From: an uncultured Lachnospiraceae bacterium
GTDB taxonomy: Bacteria; Bacillota; Clostridia; Lachnospirales; Lachnospiraceae
Length of the DNA: 63,793 bases
Direction: 5' to 3'
Assembly: GCA_944384125.1 (NCBI GenBank)
Contig: CALWSF010000019.1
Location: 1-63,793, forward strand
Below are positions 27,280 through 35,971 of the stretch, piece by piece. The notes beneath the pieces are model-generated. The model was not told the origin of the DNA. It did no database searches and saw only the letters and a program-made list of their open reading frames with translations. The translations under genes and the position numbers were made by a program. Numbering within the stretch: the first letter of the stretch is position 1; each line of letters starts with the position of its first letter.

Positions 27280-28395
27280 TCATAATAATACATTCTTAAT
27301 TATCTCTATAATTCTATCTATATTTTGTAAACTCAAACTGCTAAAAAGAGGCAAAGTTAATATCCCATCGGATAATCGCCTTGCATTATTAATATCCAAA
27401 TTTTTATATTTATTCTTAAAGCATGCCTGATCACAAGTTAACGGATAAAAATATTTACGTGAGAAAATATTCTTTTCCTTTAATTTCTCATACAATTCAT
27501 CTCTGGAACACCCGTACTCATCAGTAACGTATACAGGCATATAGGCATAATTTCGCGTAGCCCCGGCCCTTTGCTCCAACAATCTAATTCCTTTTATTTC
27601 GGACAGATTATTTATGTAATAATCATAAATTTTTTTTCTTTTCTCAATTTCTGAATCAACATGTTTTAAATTGCATAAGCCCATAATTGCAGCAAACTCA
27701 TTCATTTTTGCATTGCTGCCTACATCCACTACCAGTTCTTCACCGCGAATCCCAAAATTTTTCAGATTATAAAGCTTATCATAGATTTTGGGGTCAGAAA
27801 ATGTAACTGCGCCTCCCTCAATCGTGTTAAATACCTTCGTGGCATGAAAACTGAAAATAGAGGCATCTCCATAACATCCAATCCCTCTGTCCTGATACCT
27901 GATCCCAAATGCATGGGCCGCATCATAGATGACTTTCAGACCATACTTATCCGCAATTCTTTGTATTTCCTCTGTATTGCAAACATTTCCATATACATGT
28001 ACCGGAAGGATCGCCACTGTTTTTTCTGTAACCAAACTCTCTATCTTTGTCTCATCAATCGTTCCGTCCGTTTCTTTTACATCACAGAACACAGGCTGAA
28101 GGCGGTTTCTGACAATAGCATGAGTCGTAGAAATAAAGGTAAATGGCGTTGTTATGACCTCTGCCCCCTCTGGAAATCCAAATGACTGAATTGCCAGTTC
28201 CAGAGCCATATGGCCGTTAACCATAAGCGAAATGCCCGGAACACCCAGATATTCCTTCAGTTCTTCCTCCAGCTGTCTGTGAAATTTTCCCATATTGGTA
28301 ATCATATGGGTCTCCCAAAGAGGTTTTATTGCTTCTATATATTCTTCATAATCCGGCATCGATGATCTTGTAACCAGTATCTTTTCTTCACTCAT
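27280..28395 (-). CDS. DegT/DnrJ/EryC1/StrS-family sugar aminotransferase
   Basis: A 371-aa PLP aminotransferase of the nucleotide-sugar type. Conserved parts are MVNGHMALELAIQSF near 60, EVITTPFTFISTTHAI, VIYDAAHAFG with the PLP Asp, FSFHATKVFNTIEGG with the PLP Lys, and LKNFGIRGE. It transfers an amino group to a keto-sugar nucleotide. No dTDP- or UDP-sugar dehydratase is seen in the island, so the keto sugar must come from elsewhere. ATG at 28395 has AGGAGATAGCAGG upstream. Confidence 0.88.
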   Translation of the reverse strand: MSEEKILVTRSSMPDYEEYIEAIKPLWETHMITNMGKFHRQLEEELKEYLGVPGISLMVNGHMALELAIQSFGFPEGAEVITTPFTFISTTHAIVRNRLQPVFCDVKETDGTIDETKIESLVTEKTVAILPVHVYGNVCNTEEIQRIADKYGLKVIYDAAHAFGIRYQDRGIGCYGDASIFSFHATKVFNTIEGGAVTFSDPKIYDKLYNLKNFGIRGEELVVDVGSNAKMNEFAAIMGLCNLKHVDSEIEKRKKIYDYYINNLSEIKGIRLLEQRAGATRNYAYMPVYVTDEYGCSRDELYEKLKEKNIFSRKYFYPLTCDQACFKNKYKNLDINNARRLSDGILTLPLFSSLSLQNIDRIIEIIKNVLL

Positions 28396-28487
28396 CCTGC
28401 TATCTCCTGTCTAGTTCTATTTATGTAAATAAACTTTCCATATCTGTTTCTGTTTGCCAGTATAAACAGAGAAGTCATAAAAACATT

Positions 28488-29846
28488 TCAGCCAACATAC
28501 TGTATCAGTATCGGCTTCTCCAGAGCCTGATAAATCTGAACGACACTGCTCCCATCTCCATAATACGCATCACTCAGCACCACGGCCCGGTCCATATCCG
28601 GCGTATCATCATAAATGCCCCAGCCTTCTTTTTTATACTGCTCTATCAGTTTTTCATACCTCTCCCAGAGCTGCGGCCTCATGGATTTGACGGTACTCTC
28701 AATCAGAGGATGAGGTCTCCACAAGAGTGCCACCTGTTCCCGGTTTTCTTGGAATATCCGAAATACGTCCTCCATCTTATCCAGCATTTTTTCGTTGTTC
28801 TCTAAAAGCGCCGTGACGCTTGTATTGTAAAAAATAATCTTTTTCCAGCTTCCATCCGGTTTTTGGATGATCTTCATCCATTCTTCCGGAATTTCCAAAT
28901 CCTCTTTTCTGGTTCTTAAGACCTTGTCAATCTTAGGTGAACCCAGTCCCAGAATCCGCTTTTCCTGATAGGTTCTGTCTGTATGTTTTCCGCCAAGTCC
29001 GTTTGCCTTTGCAAATTTCAGATATTCATTTACATAAATTTTCTTCATATTCTCAGACTGCACAATTACCTTATCCGCATAGATTACACCCGGTGTAGTT
29101 ATGAAATGCTTCATTTCATCTATAGCCACCTGATTATCCGGATCGATCTCCTGCAGAACAAAGTAGGGCACATAGACCAGCTGTTCCGTATATTTTTTGA
29201 GTTCCCTGCAATAGAATGCAGGATGAACACTTGTCACATAGTTGCAGTCGTCATACGGATTATGGATATAAATCACATCCGGCTTATTCTGCGCAATGGA
29301 GTATTCCTTCCAGGAGGTTATGGGAATATTTCCCGGGAACTCATTGCCCTCATAATGCATCTGTCCCAAGCTTCCGTCAGGATTCTTGTCGAAGTAGGGA
29401 ATGGGAATCACATATGTTAAACAGCTTTCATCCTCCCGGGCCGCCAGATAAATACTCTCCAGGCTGTCCCACATAGATGCCTTGTAGGGAAGGAAAACCA
29501 CTTCCTTTTTCGCCTTTATATCTTCCTTTGCGCTGTTCTCTATCTGAGCAATCTGTGCATTTAAAACCGCATACACCTCATCGCCCGTAACTCCCTCTTC
29601 TCCGATTTTCCCAAAAACCTGAAACAGGATTTTACAGTACTCCTCCAGATACATGGCTGTCATATGGCCTTTACCTTCCAGCCTCTCTATGATATCTTCA
29701 AGGGATACTGCAAAATCCTGGCATTCACTGAGCATATTCTGCACTGCTCTGTAATTATTCTGATCCACTGCCTGTCGTATCTCTTCATTTGCTTTTTGCA
29801 GATTTTTTATAAAATTAAGGATTTCCCGTTTTTGTGCTTCTCTCAT
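28488..29846 (-). CDS. CDP-glycerol glycerophosphotransferase-like protein
   Basis: A 452-aa soluble protein. The first 120 residues are helical, possibly a coiled coil. The rest fits the CDP-glycerol/CDP-ribitol phosphotransferase family: KIIFYNTSVTALLEN, VALLWRPHPLIEST, GIYDDTPDM, and DAYYGDGSSVVQIYQALEKP near the end, where the family usually has SDYSS. It is the first gene of the island and would be the natural user of the CDP-polyol made by the last three genes. A family member (CD0244) sits in the C. difficile flagellin-modification locus. ATG 29846 follows AAAAGGAACG. Confidence 0.72.
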   Translation of the reverse strand: MREAQKREILNFIKNLQKANEEIRQAVDQNNYRAVQNMLSECQDFAVSLEDIIERLEGKGHMTAMYLEEYCKILFQVFGKIGEEGVTGDEVYAVLNAQIAQIENSAKEDIKAKKEVVFLPYKASMWDSLESIYLAAREDESCLTYVIPIPYFDKNPDGSLGQMHYEGNEFPGNIPITSWKEYSIAQNKPDVIYIHNPYDDCNYVTSVHPAFYCRELKKYTEQLVYVPYFVLQEIDPDNQVAIDEMKHFITTPGVIYADKVIVQSENMKKIYVNEYLKFAKANGLGGKHTDRTYQEKRILGLGSPKIDKVLRTRKEDLEIPEEWMKIIQKPDGSWKKIIFYNTSVTALLENNEKMLDKMEDVFRIFQENREQVALLWRPHPLIESTVKSMRPQLWERYEKLIEQYKKEGWGIYDDTPDMDRAVVLSDAYYGDGSSVVQIYQALEKPILIQYVG

Positions 29847-30302
29847 CGTTCCTTTTCCAACTCCAGCCTGAATTATCGTACAAAATCCGTTTTCATATCC
29901 CGATACAATTTACTATATATTTATATATCGTAATATTGGGCGCAAATTTGAGCGTTTTTCGACTTTATTTTTCTTTCATCAGTCTGTACAATTTTCCCTG
30001 TGATTTTTTTAGAAATATATATGATCCCCCGAAATACAAGAGTGAAATACTAATATCACATAAAAGCTAAATCCCAAAACACAGGGAAGTCTGACAAACC
30101 AGGAATTTGAAGGAAAGAGCAGCATGAAACGAATATATCGTGCCCCCAACTAATATAACAAAAGATTATTTTTTATGTTTTCAAAAATATAGTAAGTATC
30201 AGGTTGACACACAGTTACTCTTTCATTGACCCATGAGCCGGAACGCTGAGAAGGGTACGGCGTTTTGGAGCCCCCTTGCCGGTATGTACGCACCCCGCGC
30301 AC
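29847..30302. other. Leader and promoter region of the glycan island
   Basis: A 456-base non-coding stretch. Its part near the glycan operon is AT-rich and should hold the promoter, but no -35/-10 pair stands out. A 9-base inverted repeat, TTCCCTGTG (29994-30002) and CACAGGGAA (30080-30088), flanks 77 bases and might form a leader hairpin. From about 30230 onward the GC content rises sharply, marking the edge of the toxin-antitoxin segment. Confidence 0.5.
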
Positions 30303-30337
30303 AAAAAAACCGCCGTACAGGTTTCCCCATACGGCGG
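30303..30337 (-). terminator. Terminator of the toxin-antitoxin operon
   Basis: CCGCCGTA (30310-30317) pairs with TACGGCGG (30330-30337) around a 12-base loop. On the minus strand it is followed by seven T residues (30303-30309), right after the toxin stop. Confidence 0.88.
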
Positions 30338-30346
30338 CGTATCCGC

Positions 30347-30637
30347 TTACTTATCAAACAAATCACTGTGTGTCCCTGTGCGAGCCAGAGTCAGCACCAG
30401 CACATCATCCTCAATGCGGTAAACAAGCAGCCAGTCCGGCTGGATGTGGCATTCCCGATGCCCAACCCAGTTTCCGGACAGCTCATGGTCATGGTTCTTT
30501 TCCGGCAGTGCTTCGCCCATGGCCAGCAATTCCACAACTTTTTCCAGCAGTTCTATTTTCAGGCCACGTTTCATAACCCGTTTATAGTCCTTTTTGAACT
30601 GCGTGGTAGGCTTGACTGTGTACTTTGTTTTTCTCAT
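30347..30637 (-). CDS. YafQ/RelE-family toxin (type II TA)
   Basis: A 96-aa basic protein of the YafQ branch of RelE toxins, which cleave mRNA on the ribosome. Visible features are TTQFKKDYKRVMKRG near the N-terminus, then CHIQPDWLLVYRI and the C-terminal LTLARTGTHSDLF with the conserved Arg and His. Its ATG overlaps the antitoxin stop (ATGA), so the pair is translationally coupled. Length and motifs are complete, so the toxin looks intact. Confidence 0.92.
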   Translation of the reverse strand: MRKTKYTVKPTTQFKKDYKRVMKRGLKIELLEKVVELLAMGEALPEKNHDHELSGNWVGHRECHIQPDWLLVYRIEDDVLVLTLARTGTHSDLFDK

Positions 30638-30912
30638 TTCTTCAGATCCGCAAACAGCTCATCAAGGTCATTGTAACCTTTGACAGACGGGTCTTTTGCG
30701 ATCCTTTCTGCTTCGAGCATCGCAGCGATAGTTTCCCTGTTGGGCTGTTCCAGCCTGATCTCAAAGGGAATCCCGCCTTCCCGAAGCGACTGGCGCACAA
30801 AAATATTGAACGCTGTGGAAAGGTTCATGCCCAGTTCTGCAAACAAGGCATCGGCCTGTGCTTTTAAATCTGAATCCATGCGGATGCTGATGTTAGTAGT
30901 CGTTCCAGCCAT
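30634..30912 (-). CDS. RelB/DinJ-family antitoxin
   Basis: A 92-aa antitoxin. The N-terminus is a ribbon-helix-helix DNA-binding segment (TTNISIRMDSDLKAQADALF, LGMNLSTAFNIFVRQ), and the C-terminal tail (YNDLDELFADLKK) should wrap the toxin. I chose the ATG at 30912, preceded by AAAGGGG. It should repress its own promoter. The pair is more GC-rich than the glycan genes beside it, suggesting a separate origin. Confidence 0.9.
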   Translation of the reverse strand: MAGTTTNISIRMDSDLKAQADALFAELGMNLSTAFNIFVRQSLREGGIPFEIRLEQPNRETIAAMLEAERIAKDPSVKGYNDLDELFADLKK

Positions 30913-30941
30913 CGTATCAACCCCTTTCTGCTGTCGCTTAT

Positions 30942-30970
30942 AGTATATGCCATTTGCACGAAGAAAACAA
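30942..30970 (-). promoter_or_regulatory. Promoter of the toxin-antitoxin operon
   Basis: On the minus strand TTGTTT (30965-30970) is followed after 17 bases by TATACT (30942-30947), about 30 bases before the antitoxin start. The fit to a sigma-A promoter is good. Confidence 0.65.
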
Positions 30971-31088
30971 TACTCTGCACAAAAAATTAACAATTTATGT
31001 GGTTTTTCAGGAGGGAGCAGGCAAATCATTTTTTGCCGGATGTATCACCAATGCCCCGCTTGACCGGGATGTACCTGTGTTCGTTTTT

Positions 31089-32591
31089 TTACCCTCTGAC
31101 CATGCAGGCCGCAGGATACAGCTTTTTATAAAGTTCATACTGCTTCCGGTAAATTTTTTCCGCCTCCGGATCCGGAAGGAAACGAATGCTGTTTTCCTCT
31201 TTCTGGAGGCCGTCTGTGAACTCCCGGTAGCTCTTTATTTTTCCCATTCCCAGCAGTACCGAAGAAGCGATTGCCGCAGACGGAAGCATCTCCGCATTTT
31301 TGTAGACGTAAAGGGGAGCACCCAGCACATCGGCCAGAATCTGACACCATACCTTCACTCTCCCGCCTCCTCCGATTACTGATATCTTTTTGGGCGGTAC
31401 GCCGATGCTCTCGATTCCCTGGCAGATGGAGAATGCCACGCCCTCAAGACAGCTCCGGCTCATATCCTCTTTTGTGGTTTCCGGGGAAAGACCGTAATAA
31501 CACCCCTTTATCTGCGCATCCATGACCGGAAACCTCTCGCCGGAGAGATAAGGAAGAAACAGAACACCACGACTCCCGGGAACGCTTTTCTCCAGAAGTC
31601 CGTTCATTTTTTCGTAATCCCGGCCATCCGGACCGTCTGCGAAAATTCCGGTAACCCATTTATGCACATTCCCTGCATTGAGAAACGGCACCACGTTGAT
31701 ATAACGGCTCTGCGGCATGGCCGCCAGGTTGAATACTCCGCCGGAAGCAGAAAAGACATCATCGGAGACTGTTGCTACCCACCCGGAGGTTCCCAGGTTT
31801 ATATTGTACTCCCCGGTCTCTGCGATGCCGCTGGCAAGCGTCGTGGCCCCTGCATCTCCGGTTCCGGCAAAGACTCCCGTCCCCGCCCTGTACCCGGTCT
31901 CCTCAGCCGCTTTTTCCGTGACACGCCCTGCCTCCTCATGAGCATACTTTATCTCCGGGAACAGGGACATACCCACACCGGCTGCCTCCAGCATCCTGCC
32001 ATCCCATTTCTTTTCATGGATACCCATAAGACCTGCGGTGGAAGCCGCTGTGACATCAGTACAGAAGTGTCCGGTCAGCCGGGCGATTACATAATCCTTT
32101 GAGCTTATAAGAATTTTATGGATCTTCTCAAATTCTCCGGGCAGGTGCCGCTTCATCCACAGCACTTTGGGAAAAGTAAGTGAACCGTCGTAATGGTTTC
32201 CTGTAATGCGTTCCACGTACTTTCGGCCGTCTTCCCCGTTTTGTCCCAGAGCGGCGCAGATTCCGTCCGCTTCCGCCCCGGCTCTCCCGTCTGAATAGAG
32301 GACGGCGTGCCCGACCGGGTTCAGATTTTTATCAACGGGAATCATATCCTGCATCTGGCCGCTCATTACGATTGCCCCGATATCGTCTGCGCCGTATTTT
32401 TCAGTAAATTTCCGTGAGATGGAGCAGAAAGCCCCATACCACTCCAGAGGGTCCTGCTCCTTTCTGTCTTCCTCATAATATGTCGTGATATCCACCGACA
32501 TCTGATCCAGCCAGGTTCCGCTCTCTTCCACCAGTACTCCCTTTACCGCCGTGGTTCCAATATCAAATGCCGCTATTTTCAATTCCTCCAC
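31089..32591 (-). CDS. FGGY-family carbohydrate kinase (xylulokinase-like)
   Basis: A 500-aa sugar kinase. The N-terminal phosphate loop is AAFDIGTTAVKGVLVE, with MSGQMQDMIPVD, VLYSDGRA and the second ATP-binding segment INLGTSGW later, and VIGGGGRVKVWCQILADV near the C-terminus. FGGY members phosphorylate ketoses or polyols; the pattern is nearest xylulokinase, but the sugar cannot be set. It is the last gene of the SorC-regulated ABC operon. The likely start is GTG at 32591, since no in-frame ATG precedes AAFDIGTT. Confidence 0.88.
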   Translation of the reverse strand: MEELKIAAFDIGTTAVKGVLVEESGTWLDQMSVDITTYYEEDRKEQDPLEWYGAFCSISRKFTEKYGADDIGAIVMSGQMQDMIPVDKNLNPVGHAVLYSDGRAGAEADGICAALGQNGEDGRKYVERITGNHYDGSLTFPKVLWMKRHLPGEFEKIHKILISSKDYVIARLTGHFCTDVTAASTAGLMGIHEKKWDGRMLEAAGVGMSLFPEIKYAHEEAGRVTEKAAEETGYRAGTGVFAGTGDAGATTLASGIAETGEYNINLGTSGWVATVSDDVFSASGGVFNLAAMPQSRYINVVPFLNAGNVHKWVTGIFADGPDGRDYEKMNGLLEKSVPGSRGVLFLPYLSGERFPVMDAQIKGCYYGLSPETTKEDMSRSCLEGVAFSICQGIESIGVPPKKISVIGGGGRVKVWCQILADVLGAPLYVYKNAEMLPSAAIASSVLLGMGKIKSYREFTDGLQKEENSIRFLPDPEAEKIYRKQYELYKKLYPAACMVRG

Positions 32592-32644
32592 CTCTTTTCC
32601 ATCTGAACCATGCCCTTCTTTATCTAACCCGTTCTATTCTCTGT

Positions 32645-33421
32645 TCAATCTGTGCTGCTCTCTGCCCGCTCCATACCGTTTTTAAGTTCCCGGATGAGCG
32701 CATACATCTCTTCCTCCGAGCGGTTCAGTGCCTTCATAATGGCAGTTCCCACAACCGCCCCGTAAAAACCGTTTTTCAAAAGCTCCTCTACCCGCTCCCC
32801 GGAGCTGATGCCAAATCCGGCAAACATATGATTCCCCCCATGCTTCAGCCCGTACGCCAGAAGCTGCTTATAAGATTCGCTGCTGCTGGGGACCCCCGTC
32901 ACGCCGTGGTACAGCTTCTGATAGATCAGTCCGAATTCAGAAAGGATCTGATCCACCTTGTCATTCTCCAATTCCTCCGAGAGAAATCCTGCCACATCTA
33001 CCCCCAGCGGATTTACCTTTTTTTTCAGCTCGATCGCCTGCTCCAGAGATGCATCCGGAATAACAAACGCATCCGCCACACCGGCTTTCGCCAGTTCCAG
33101 ATAAATATCTGTTGTGCAGAGATCTTTATAATATCCCATAATCCAGATTGGATTGGATGTGCACGCTCTTACGCTTTTCCAGAATTCCATATCCTCTGCA
33201 ATGGACGGATCCACCTTTTTATGGGCCTCCCGGATAACCTCTCCGTCCGCATAGGGATCCGGAGACGGAAATCCGATTTCCAGAACAGACATTCCTTCCC
33301 CGACACATCGTCCCAGAAGCTCCGGAAATTTTTCTTTATCCGGATAACCGGCCGTTATGTATCCTACCAAAGCATGATTGTGGGTTTTCGCATACGCCCG
33401 CATTCTCTCACTGCATATCAT
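32645..33421 (-). CDS. TrpA-like TIM-barrel lyase in a sugar operon
   Basis: A 258-aa homologue of the tryptophan synthase alpha subunit. The two catalytic acids align by position: Glu48 in SVLEIGFPSPD (TrpA Glu49) and Asp59 in DPYADG (TrpA Asp60). The phosphate-binding parts GVTGV, FAGFGISSG and GAVVGTAIMKA are kept. There is no trpB nearby, and the gene lies between an ABC sugar permease and a sugar kinase. It probably performs a retro-aldol type cleavage of a phosphorylated sugar-derived substrate, releasing glyceraldehyde-3-phosphate. This is inference. ATG 33421 is 24 bases after the permease stop. Confidence 0.8.
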   Translation of the reverse strand: MICSERMRAYAKTHNHALVGYITAGYPDKEKFPELLGRCVGEGMSVLEIGFPSPDPYADGEVIREAHKKVDPSIAEDMEFWKSVRACTSNPIWIMGYYKDLCTTDIYLELAKAGVADAFVIPDASLEQAIELKKKVNPLGVDVAGFLSEELENDKVDQILSEFGLIYQKLYHGVTGVPSSSESYKQLLAYGLKHGGNHMFAGFGISSGERVEELLKNGFYGAVVGTAIMKALNRSEEEMYALIRELKNGMERAESSTD

Positions 33422-33445
33422 CTTTATTTACCCCCATCTGCACTT

Positions 33446-34393
33446 TTATTTTGAATCTCCCTTGCCCAGCTTCTGCGCGATAACCGCAATTACAATAATG
33501 GCGCCGGTTATGATATCCTGCATGTAGGTAGGCATCTGCAGGATCGTAAGGCCATTGGCAAGAATTGAGAGGATAGCCGCACCGATAAAGGTTCCCACCA
33601 CATTGGGCACACCCTGCTTTGAAACCGTACAGCCAATAAATACGGCTGCATAGGACTGGAGGAAATATCCGCTTCCTGCCGTTGTATTTGCGGACCCCAC
33701 GCGGGATGCCACAACAATTCCGGTAATGGCAGCCATAGCCGCACATAAGGAGAATGCAATCATTTTATATTTTCTTACATTGATTCCTGCAATCTTGGAA
33801 GCTTCCTCATTTCCTCCGATAGCGTACATCTTTCTTCCCGCCGGCGTATGACGCATCAGGAACCAGAACAGAACCGCAAACAGAATCATCAGAATAGAAA
33901 GAAGCGGAATCTCGCCAAGCTTCGTGGTTCCAAGCCAGGTAAAAGATTTTGGAATATTCTGGAAAACAGTGGCTCCGCCTGTCAGCCAGTAAATAATTCC
34001 GTCCAGAACAGTACTCATACCCAGTGTTGTTATAAAAGACAGCACCCGGAACTTTGCCACAATATATCCGTTCACAAATCCGATTACCACACAGACTGCA
34101 ATAGTAAGCAGAAATGCCGCCGGTACCGGCACTCCGGCCACTGCCATCAGGGCTGCCATAACACCTCCCAGACTGGCCATACTTCCCACCGAAAGGTCAA
34201 ATTCATTAATAACCATTACCATTGTAGCACCGATTGCGATGATAGTCAGAGCTGCCATCTGTCTCGTAATATTAATAAAATTCTTCGGCGTAAAAAAAGC
34301 CGTCGGCTTTAACACACTGAAAATCAAAATAATCAGCAGCAGCGCCAGTATGGTTCCATAATCCCGAATTATCTTTTTTACTGTATTATTCAT
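33446..34393 (-). CDS. Ribose-type sugar ABC transporter permease (RbsC-like)
   Basis: A 315-aa integral membrane protein of the BPD_transp_2 family with about eight to ten hydrophobic segments. Typical features are INITRQMAALTIIAIGATMV, EFDLSVGSMASLGG, and AIGGNEEASKIAGI in the cytoplasmic loop that meets the ATPase. It forms the channel for the sugar bound by the lipoprotein two genes upstream. The ATG at 34393 follows AGAGGTGG; a longer frame upstream overlaps the ATPase gene and is rejected. Confidence 0.92.
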   Translation of the reverse strand: MNNTVKKIIRDYGTILALLLIILIFSVLKPTAFFTPKNFINITRQMAALTIIAIGATMVMVINEFDLSVGSMASLGGVMAALMAVAGVPVPAAFLLTIAVCVVIGFVNGYIVAKFRVLSFITTLGMSTVLDGIIYWLTGGATVFQNIPKSFTWLGTTKLGEIPLLSILMILFAVLFWFLMRHTPAGRKMYAIGGNEEASKIAGINVRKYKMIAFSLCAAMAAITGIVVASRVGSANTTAGSGYFLQSYAAVFIGCTVSKQGVPNVVGTFIGAAILSILANGLTILQMPTYMQDIITGAIIVIAVIAQKLGKGDSK

Positions 34394-34415
34394 ATGCGTA
34401 TCCACCTCTCCGCTG

Positions 34416-35894
34416 TCATTCTCTGTAACAGCACGCCAAAACGTCATTTGAACTTAAATCCTGATTTTCAAGAATCTCTTTTGTGCAGCCCCCGGACATG
34501 ATGAGAATCCGATCCGCCACCTCCAGTATTTCCTTTAAATCGGATGATACGTATACTACCGCACTTCCTTCATCCGCCTTTTTCCGCAGCAGCTTGTGAA
34601 TCTCGGCTCTTGTTTTCACATCTACCGCCTGTGTGGGTTCATCGCACAGATAAATCAGCGGGTTAGTCATCATGGCCTTTGCAAAAACTACCTTCTGCTG
34701 GTTTCCTCCGGAAAGCTCAATGGCTCTCTGGTTGATGCCGGCCATTTTAATCTGGAGGGCATCCGCTTTCTCCTGGGCATCCGTCCCTTCTTTTTTGTGA
34801 TCCAGCACACCGTGTCTGGAATATCGGTCGATACAGGACAGAAGGATGTTTTCCTTAATGCTCAGACTTCCGATCATGGCCTTTCCTCTGCGGTCTTCAC
34901 TGATAAGCACCATGCCGTTTCGGATTGAATTCTGCGGAGACAGCGATGTCATCTGTTTTCCGCCAATTTTTACCGTTCCGTCCTTTATGGGACGGTATCC
35001 GTAAATAGTCTCCAGAAGCTCCGTTCTGCCGCTTCCGCCCAGCCCGTAGATTCCCAGAATTTCTCCGGCATGGGCCTGTATGTTTCCGCTCTTTACCACA
35101 CCGTCCTTTGAAGCAATATGTTCTGCCTCCAGAAGAACCTCTCCCTGTGTGCTCTCCCGTTTTATTTTCTCACTTTTCCACTGATCCGTCATAAGACCTA
35201 TCAGTCCGTCCTTATCAATCTCCGCCGTATTGACCACACCGGAAAGTTCTCCGTTTTTGAATATCGTTACCCGATCGGAGAGACGGAAGATCTCCTCCAT
35301 CCTGTGCGTGACATACAGAATAGATGTTCCCTGCTTTTTAAGTTTCTCAATGATGGCAAACAGAATTTCCGTTTCCTTTTCCGTCAGGGAAGCCGTCGGC
35401 TCATCCAGAATCAGAAGCCGGCATTCGTGCATCATGGCCCGGATGATTTCCAGACATGTTTTCTGCGGCGGCGTCAGCTCATCCGCCGTTTTCTGCAGAT
35501 CCAGATCCATTCTCAGCTCCTTCGCCTTTGCCTCCACCGCATCATACATGGCTTTCCAGTCCACTTTTCCGTTTTTTACCGGATATTCGCTGCCCAGGTA
35601 CACATTTTCAATCCCGTTAAAGGACGGAATCAAAACGTGATCCTGATGTATAACGTTAATTCCCGTTTTACGGCTGTCTGACGGCGTATGAATCACTACC
35701 GGCTGATCTTCCCACAAAATCTTCCCCTCATCAGCCCGGTGCACACCTGTCAGAATTTTTATAAATGTAGATTTTCCTGCTCCGTTTTCCCCGACCAGAC
35801 CGTGAATTTCTCCCGGCCGGATCTCAAAATTGATATCTTTCAACGCATAAATTCCATTAAATTGCTTACTGATATTTTCTGTCCGCAGCAGCAC
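34416..35894 (-). CDS. Ribose-type sugar ABC transporter ATP-binding protein (RbsA-like)
   Basis: A 492-aa double-ATPase protein. The first cassette has Walker A GENGAGKSTFIKIL and LLILDEPTASLTEKE. The second has the usual degenerate Walker A (GLGGSGRTELLETIYG), LSGGNQQKVVFAKAM and LCDEPTQAVDVKTRAEI. This arrangement is typical of RbsA/MglA. The start is GTG at 35894, with AGGAGGTG 7 bases upstream. It lies between the binding protein and the permease. Confidence 0.93.
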   Translation of the reverse strand: MLLRTENISKQFNGIYALKDINFEIRPGEIHGLVGENGAGKSTFIKILTGVHRADEGKILWEDQPVVIHTPSDSRKTGINVIHQDHVLIPSFNGIENVYLGSEYPVKNGKVDWKAMYDAVEAKAKELRMDLDLQKTADELTPPQKTCLEIIRAMMHECRLLILDEPTASLTEKETEILFAIIEKLKKQGTSILYVTHRMEEIFRLSDRVTIFKNGELSGVVNTAEIDKDGLIGLMTDQWKSEKIKRESTQGEVLLEAEHIASKDGVVKSGNIQAHAGEILGIYGLGGSGRTELLETIYGYRPIKDGTVKIGGKQMTSLSPQNSIRNGMVLISEDRRGKAMIGSLSIKENILLSCIDRYSRHGVLDHKKEGTDAQEKADALQIKMAGINQRAIELSGGNQQKVVFAKAMMTNPLIYLCDEPTQAVDVKTRAEIHKLLRKKADEGSAVVYVSSDLKEILEVADRILIMSGGCTKEILENQDLSSNDVLACCYRE

Positions 35895-35971
35895 CTTCGC
35901 ACCTCCTACTCCGGGGTCTCTCCTATAAAACAGGGCCCGCTTTCAGGCAGGCCCCGCATGTTACCGTTCGG

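Noticed and set aside
29880-29940. A sigma-A promoter for the glycan island among the TATA-rich sequence
   Set aside because: TATAGT is present but no acceptable -35 box lies 16-18 bases upstream, so no promoter was called.
32645-33421. Calling the TrpA-like gene tryptophan synthase alpha
   Set aside because: No trpB or other trp gene is nearby and the context is sugar transport; only the fold and catalytic residues are shared.
32567-33454. A long plus-strand open frame (295 codons) over the TrpA-like gene
   Set aside because: It is antisense to a well-matched protein, has no family pattern and no ribosome site; it is a shadow of the minus-strand gene.
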